DNA from: Delphinus delphis
Lineage: Eukaryota; Chordata; Mammalia; Artiodactyla; Delphinidae
DNA: 64,000 nucleotides
Reading direction: 5' to 3'
Assembly (NCBI RefSeq): GCF_949987515.2
Contig: NC_082685.1
Span: forward strand, 31,434,668 to 31,498,667
Shown here: in pieces, positions 58,048 through 64,000 of the stretch
How the letters are laid out: every line of letters begins with the position of its first letter
How positions within the stretch are numbered: position 1 is the stretch's first letter
Translations under genes and position numbers: made by a program
Notes under the pieces: model-generated
The model's input: the letters and a program-made list of their open reading frames with translations, nothing else
Told to the model about the DNA's origin: nothing
Databases searched by the model: none

Positions 58048-58484
58048 TCCTCAGTTTTGTTGTACATTGTAAGGGAAAGGCCTGGGTAGGAGAGCTGCAA
58101 TACCATCATAGCAGATGCTGTGACAGGGGAAGGAACACATGGAAGAGGTCATGAAGAAGAGGATGGCAATGAAGGGAAAGCCAGAGGGAAGAAGCAGATA
58201 AAATACTTAGCTAGCATATGTGGCCTTATGCAAACTTGGACAGGGAATAGTCCCCTCTGCCAAAAAAAGTTCATGCAAGCTCATGCCATCATGATTTGGA
58301 TTATGGTAAATCTCTTCCCGCTGCTTATTGCTAATTTTCATTCCTCAAATCCTTTCTACATGCCTCCCCAAATTTATGTCTTATGTATTGTCCTTTATTT
58401 TCTTCCTTACTCCACAGCCCTCAACAATTTCAGAGCATCCTAACATCAAGTTGGATTTGTGATTCAAAAGAAGAAATGTTAATA
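58048..58484. other. No gene recognised
   Basis: The 107-codon open stretch 58120-58443 (plus) begins in purine-rich DNA and shows no domain. Confidence 0.4.
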
Positions 58485-58705
58485 AAAGAAGCTGGACTTC
58501 TTGGGGTTAAATCTGAGATCCAGCACTGATTATTTGCTTAACCTTGAAGAAAAGGAACTCATCTGCAACTCAGATTCCTCATATACAATATGTAAATAAA
58601 ATATTGTACATACATAGATGTTTTTGATGAGCAAATGAAGTCATTTGGGAAAATCACTTGGCAGAGTGCCTGGCATACAGTATACTGATATTAGCTCTAA
58701 TTATT
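58485..58705 (+). repeat. MIR SINE
   Basis: 'tgagatccagcactgattat', 'gcttaaccttgaagaaaagg', 'cagattcctcatatacaata', 'cagagtgcctggcatacagt' follow the MIR order. Confidence 0.7.
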
Positions 58706-58859
58706 AATAATTATAATTAGGTGATTTTAAATATGTATCTCCAACAATGGTATTTTTATACAGCTCCATCCTTTATTTCCATCTCTTTGTTGATTGTGTC
58801 TTACTATCACTGAATATTCAATATTTGTTTAATCTCACACTTTTTTTTTCTTTTCAAAC

Positions 58860-59600
58860 TAAGCTATTCCTTTATGCCAAGATCCCATTTTCTCTCTCAA
58901 TCTAATCAGTTATGAAAGTCTCCAGCTACTACTGATACATCTTGAGCGTTCCTTCCCTCCTTTTCATTTCCAAAGTCACCATTCTAGTGGAAACGCTCAA
59001 CTTCTGCCTCTAGTATTACAACTGCCTCCTAACTTTTCTTGCCCTTTCTAATAACTCCCTACTCTAATCACTTGTCACTCTAGAAAAATCAATATTCCTA
59101 AATCACAGATCTTAATCTGTAGACCCCTCAAGTTTATAGTAGTTTGAACGCTTTACAAATTTTGCCCCAACCTTCACATCCAGTGTTTACTAGTTTGATA
59201 CAAAAATTTAAGCTCTAATAAAATATATTTTATTTCTGTTCTTTGAATATTCCACAAATTTCTCTCAATGTTTATTCTTTCTGAAACGTACTCCTCTCAT
59301 TGCATTTCTGTATAAGATAATATGTGCACTTCAAGGACCATCTCTAATGAAGTATCACATATAAAACTTTTCTTTATCATGATATTGTCTTCACCAAGAC
59401 TTTCTAGCATTTGATTTAATTTCTCCTGCCATTTCATCATAACATGAAAAATAATACGTGTTTATATATCTTGCTGCATCTTTCCTTCATCTCCAGTAGG
59501 CTTAAGGATCCTTGGAAAAGGTTTATAGGCATAATTCAGTCTTACATTTACATTAGTGCTTTGCATAATGTGCCTGGTTGACATTCAGATGTATGATTAA
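58860..59600 (+). repeat. L2 LINE 3' region
   Basis: Pyrimidine-rich with L2 order: 'ctcaatctaatcagttatga', 'gtcaccattctagtgg', 'acaactgcctcctaactttt', 'ataactccctactctaatca', 'acttcaaggaccatctctaa', 'ctccagtaggcttaaggat', 'gctttgcataatgtgcctgg'. Internal parts strongly decayed. Confidence 0.65.
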
Positions 59601-59838
59601 CTTAATGGCACTTAGTCATTTTAAAAAGTGACAAAAATAATTTCTTATATCCAGTTAAAATTGGTACTAAGTGAGAAGAAAATATTTATTAATTAGTTTT
59701 ATTATGGATATAAGCTCCAGGTAGTAATCTAGCCAAAAGCTTATTAATTTTTGTTTCTTCAACAAAGTATTATTTAGGTCAAAGGGAAATTCATTTATGT
59801 TTTTTAACAAAACAGAATATCTTTAAGATGCACTCATA

Positions 59839-60028
59839 GGGCTTCCCTGGTGGCGCAGTGATTGAGAGTCCGCCTGCCGACGCAGGGGACACGGGTTCGT
59901 GCCCTGGTCCTACAAGATCCCACATGCCGTGAAGCGGCTGGGCCCATGAGCCATGGCCTCTGAGCCTGTGCGTCCAGAGCCTGTGCTCCGCAGCGGGAGA
60001 GGCCACAACGGTGAGAGGCCTGCTTACT

Positions 60029-60064
<36 letters not shown>
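59839..60064 (+). mobile_element. CHR-type SINE, full length, 36-A tail, 14-bp target duplication
   Basis: Starts 'gggcttccctggtggcgcag', has A-box 'tggcgcagtga', B-box-like 'gggttcgtgcc' and an unbroken A36 run (60031-60066, overlapping the duplication). Perfect direct repeats 'aagatgcactcata' at 59825-59838 and 60065-60078. The pure tail and perfect repeats mark it as the youngest-looking insertion in the window. Confidence 0.95.
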
Positions 60065-60068
<4 letters not shown>

Positions 60069-61204
60069 TGCACTCATATTCATATGCTCACATTATGCTT
60101 ATAAAGTTAAAACACTACAGCCTAATTGTAGAGATTCTGATTCTGGATAGCCAAAAATTATCCCACCAAATCTCACCCTCCCACATATAACAACTATAAA
60201 ATCTGGGAAATTTTTTTAAAATAACAATGAGCTGAAGACCTTGTAGAATGAAAAGAAAAACAACATCTGGAGAAGAGCTGACACTTTTAAAAAAAGATAA
60301 TCATAGAATGAGTTATCCATTTGTACAGCTTTAAGCCTGAAGGTAGGTCACTTTCAACCCCATGCAGGGTGGCAGAAACTCCAAAGAAAACAAGCAGACT
60401 TTCTGGCATAAACACCAGAGGAAAGAGTTTGTGGCAATCACAGAAATTGAAAAGGAATCCTAGGATGAAGAGCCAGAGAGACAAGAACCAAATTTTGTGT
60501 ATAGACTTTGAAAAATTTCTGGCTGACCTCTGAAAACTGCAAGCATAGATCTGGCTTGAGGCTGACATAAAACAACCTGCCTAAGAACAAATTAACTGAA
60601 CTGAGATTTGAGCTGCTCTTCCTAGAAACAGAATTTGCAATTTATGTCCAACAAGATAACTGCCTGGTAAAACCACATCAACAAACAAAAATCAACATTT
60701 TCCAGAGAAATGTAACTGAATATAGAATCTCCACAAAATACAACCAACATATCTAAGGTACAATCCAGAATTGCATGACATATGAAGTACCAGGAATATG
60801 TTAACAATTTTCAAGCAAAAGACAATATCTGAGACAAGCCTTGAGATGACCTAGATATTGGAATCGTAACTATACTCAAAAACATAAAGAATAAGATGTC
60901 TGCAGTAAATTAATGATAGAACATTTCAGCAGAAAAATTAAAACGGTAAGAAAGAACAAATTAAAAATTCTAAAAATCTGAAATTTAAAAATTACTGGAT
61001 GTGCTTAATAGCCTAGTGGAGGTATTGGAGGAAGAGTAATGACTGCATAGATAGATTAATAGAAGCTATCTAATTTGAAGAAAACAGAAAAAATATATTT
61101 AAAAAATGAAAGCCTCAGACCTTTGGAATATTAAAAGGTCTAAATTATGTGTAATTGGAACCTCAAAATAACAGGAAAAAACAGAGTAGAAAAATATGGG
61201 AAGG

Positions 61205-61250
61205 GAAGCCCTTCACCTAGAGCCCATGCTCCACAAAAGAAACCACTGCA
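61205..61250 (+). repeat. Short CHR-1-like SINE fragment
   Basis: 'cacctagagcccatgctcca' and 'caaaagaaaccactgc' parallel the body of the CHR-1 copy at 28969. No ends visible. Confidence 0.5.
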
Positions 61251-61254
61251 TTTT

Positions 61255-61450
61255 CTCTTAGTTTTTATTTTTATATATAGACAAGCAACAAGTATTTACT
61301 GTATAGCACAGGGAACTATATTCAATATTTTATGATAAGCTATAATGGAAAATAACCTGAAATATATATACATACACACACAACTGAATCACTTTGTTGT
61401 ACACTTGAAACTAACACAATATTTTAAATCACCTATACTTCAATAAAAAT
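61255..61450 (+). repeat. L1 LINE 3' end inserted in the older L1
   Basis: 'ctgtatagcacagggaacta', 'aatcactttgttgtacactt', 'gaaactaacacaatatttta', 'atacttcaataaaaattttt': the same L1 3' UTR type as at 18128 and 23340. Confidence 0.75.
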
Positions 61451-61704
61451 TTTTAATAATATATTTAAGAATACCTCAACTGTTTATTAAAAAACATACT
61501 TCTGAATAATCAAGGGTCAGAGAAAAAAGTCATAATAAAAAATAGAAAATATTTTGAACTGAACTACAGTGAAAATGCAATACATCTAAATTTAAGAAAT
61601 GCTAGTAAAGCAGTGCTTTGAGAAAAATTTACAGCATTTAAGGTTTATTTCAGAAAAATGAGATCTGAAATCAATTACCTACAATATTCCCTTAAGAAGC
61701 TACA

Positions 61705-61724
61705 ACAGCAGCAGCAGCAACAAT
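61705..61724. repeat. Short (CAG/CAA)n tract
   Basis: 'acaacagcagcagcagcaac' within L1 ORF2 sequence. Confidence 0.8.
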
Positions 61725-61898
61725 GCAAACTAAAAGGAAGCCAAAAGAAGGAAATATAAAAATAAAAATGAAATAAGAGTAAATGGTAAATGTCAAAAGT
61801 AGTTTTCTTAAAAGAATAACAACATAAGTAAACTTGCAGCAAGAATGATGTGGGGGCAGTAGAGGGGGAGAACAATTATCAACATTAAGAATAAAAGA

Positions 61899-62260
61899 GG
61901 GCTTCGCTGGTGGCACAGTGGTTAAGAATCCGCCTGCCAATGCAGGGGACATGGGTTCAAGCCCTGGTCCCGGAAGATCCCACATGCCTCAGAGCAACAA
62001 AGCCCGTGCGCCACAGCTACTGAGCCTGCGCTCTAGAGCCCGTGAGCCACAACTACTGAAGCCCGCATGCCACAACTACTGAAGCCCGTGTGCCACAACT
62101 ACTGAAGCCAGTGCTAGGTGCTCCGCAACAAGAGAAGCCACCGCAATGAGAAGACGACGCACTGCAACGAAGAGTAGCCCCCCACTCACCGCAACTAGAG
62201 AAAGCCCACATGCAGCAACGAAGACCCAACGCAGCCAAAAATTAAAATAATTAATTAATT
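61899..62260 (+). mobile_element. CHR-1-like SINE with internal triplication and (TTAA)n tail
   Basis: Starts 'gggcttcgctggtggcacag', A-box 'tggcacagtgg', B-box-like 'gggttcaagcc', ends 'gacccaacgcagccaaaaat' with a (TTAA)n tail. A 22-23-bp unit ('gccacaactactgaagccc') is repeated three times at 62045-62109. Target duplication not clear. Confidence 0.9.
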
Positions 62261-64000
62261 AATTAGGGAAAAAAAAGAAGAAACACAGTCCTTACTAAAA
62301 CTACAGACATTAAAGGGATGAGATAATTATGAACAATTTCATTACCACAAATTTAACAACCTAGATAAAATGGGAAAAAAGATTCCTTAAATAAGTTGCA
62401 AAAATAACATAAATTTAAATAGAAAGTATATCACTTTATCTAAATTAAAAAATTGTATTTGTTACATGTATATAGTTTAGAAGTTCCACAATGAAAATTC
62501 CAGGCTCAGGTGGTTTTGCTTTTGAATTCTGCCCCAATTTTAAGGTAAAAATAAAAACAATTTTATACAAAATACTTAGCAAAAATTAAGAACACTTCCC
62601 AACCTGTCCTATGAAGCCAGCATGATTTCAGCAGTAAAATCTGACAAAGACATTACCAAATAATAAAATCACATACCTCTATTTTTCATGTCTACAGATG
62701 AAGAAATTATTTCAAATTATTAGAAAGTCTTATCTAGTAATCTATACTAGGATAATACAGCAAGACCTAGCAGAGTTGATTTCAATTTTGAAAATTAATT
62801 TAGCTTACCATATTAGCAGAATAAAGCATTAAAACCACATAATCAATAAGTGCATAAAATATACTGACAAAATTCAATACCCATTTATGATTAACAATGG
62901 CAACAAAAAAACACCTCTCAGCCAATAAGTAATAGGAAGAAACTTCCTTAATCTGATAAAGGGCATCTATTTAAAAACAAATGCACAGCTAACATCCCTG
63001 CAATCAGGAACAAAGCAAGGATGCCCACTAGCTCACTGGCAACACTGTACTAGAGATCCTAGCTGTTAAATAATGCATTAAGAGACATAAAAGTTGTAAA
63101 GCTTGCAATGAATAAAATGAACTGTCTCTATTTGCTGATGAAATAAATGTTCATATAGAAAATCCTAATGAATTGACAAAACAATGATTAAAATTAATAT
63201 CTTAGGATCTGAGGTTAATACATTAAAAATCAATTATATTCTAATACACCAACAGGAGATGATTTGAGAAATGAAAAATGAAATTATTTTCTTATAATAG
63301 TTTCCAAAAAATATGAAACATTTAGGTTAAGCATAAATTAACAGATCTTTTTCATGAAAATTACAAAGCATTGTTGAGAGAAAATTAGGAGGGATCTAAA
63401 CAAATAGGAAAAAAACACCATATTCATGGATTATAAAACTCAACATTACTGAGATGCAATTTTCCCCAAATTGAACCATGTTCAAGACAACAATCTCAAT
63501 TACGATCCCAAATGCCTATTTTGTAAAATTTAACATGCTAATTCTTAATTTTATGTGACACTGCTAAGGACTGGAATAAATAAAATGATCTTTAAGTAGA
63601 AGAATGTGAGAATACTTATCCAACCTGACATTAAGACTAACTATAAGCTATACTAATCAATATAATGGTTACTGTAATAAATATTGCTGAATAGATCAGT
63701 GGAAATTAGAAAGCCTAGAAATTCTGCAAACGGCTTTTTTTTAAAAAACACAAAAGTGTTTTTCCTCATTGCTTTCAACTGAATATTCATATAACAAAGT
63801 ACTATCATAATCTTACACCATTCTCAAAAATAATTCAAGATTTATCATTGATCTAATTATAAAAGCTTAAACCATAAAGTTGTGACAGGAAACTATAGGA
63901 AAGTATCAATATCTTCATGATTTGAGAGTAGGCAAAGATTTTTATAGAGGTTATATAAAGTCAGATATACTAGGAAAAATAAAAGTAAATTAGACTTTAT

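Larger units (their letters stand above)
60150..64000 (+). repeat. Long dead L1 LINE running off the window, with two insertions
   Basis: About 60150-61190 is A-rich sense strand with 5' UTR/ORF1-region-like text ('ccagatattgg'-like 'ctagatattggaatcgtaac', 'aaatttaaaaattactggat', 'aaagcctcagacctttgg'). ORF2 text follows from 61455 ('tactttgag'-like 'gaaaatattttgaactgaac', 'aaagcagtgctttgagaaaa') and after the SINE to 64000 ('gacaaaattcaatacccatt', 'aggatgcccactagctcact', 'tgctgatgaaataaatgttc'). The reverse transcriptase box reads F-A-D-E (63131-63142) instead of F-A-D-D and stops are frequent, so it is inactive. It is interrupted at about 61255-61450 and 61899-62260. Confidence 0.75.

Noticed and set aside
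62045..62109. Regularly spaced short repeats that could suggest a CRISPR array
   Set aside because: Only three units with no unique spacers, inside a SINE, in a mammalian sequence.
1..64000. Search for operons, riboswitches, prophage or other bacterial features
   Set aside because: Repeat content (L1, L2, MIR, CHR SINE, LTRs) is plainly mammalian; such features are not expected and none was seen.

Overview
This is a stretch of mammalian, almost certainly cetacean, chromosome with no intact protein-coding gene that I can support. The species signal is the family of tRNA-derived SINEs of the CHR type (cetacean/hippo/ruminant), present here as six copies of the younger short form with the 'ccgcggagcggctggg' core, one further truncated copy, and two longer, older CHR-1-like copies. 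Ruminant-specific BovB and Bov-tA elements are not recognisable, which argues for a whale or dolphin rather than a ruminant. I recognise these families by memory of their consensus sequences; no database search was possible.

The one gene-derived feature is a long processed pseudogene of LIN28A (29771-33120, plus strand). It has no introns, carries part of the 5' UTR, the whole coding region and about 2.7 kb of 3' UTR with a poly(A) signal and a short A tract. It has lost its ATG, has compensating frameshifts in the N-terminal segment, an altered cold-shock loop and a broken second zinc knuckle. The 3' UTR still holds two let-7, one miR-125 and one miR-30 seed-match site. It is a GC-rich island in AT-rich DNA.

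Layout. 1-7.6 kb: degraded L1 elements, with two LTRs embedded in or abutting them. 7.6-13 kb: largely single-copy-looking DNA. 13-18 kb: L2 and MIR remnants. 18-24 kb: two L1 3' ends, microsatellites and one short minus-strand ORF of unknown meaning (19469-19669). 24-27.2 kb: two minus-strand L1s, one interrupted by an LTR and one by a SINE. 29-33 kb: CHR SINE and LIN28A retrocopy. 34.7-42.3 kb: dense nested repeats, including two L1 copies with 5' inversion, a solo LTR with a clean 5-bp target duplication, an L2 split by an L1, and a further LTR. 42.3-59.8 kb: mostly unique AT-rich DNA with scattered SINEs, MIRs and one clean hAT DNA transposon. 60-64 kb: a dead L1 running off the window edge and interrupted by a later L1 tail and a CHR-1-like SINE.

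No genes here act together in a pathway. The window reads as intergenic or deep intronic DNA shaped by retrotransposition. I found no undescribed biological system; the most useful observations are the retained microRNA sites of the LIN28A retrocopy, the CpG-rich 5' end, the twin-primed L1s, the atypically tailed SINEs and a possible SINE-L1 chimera.
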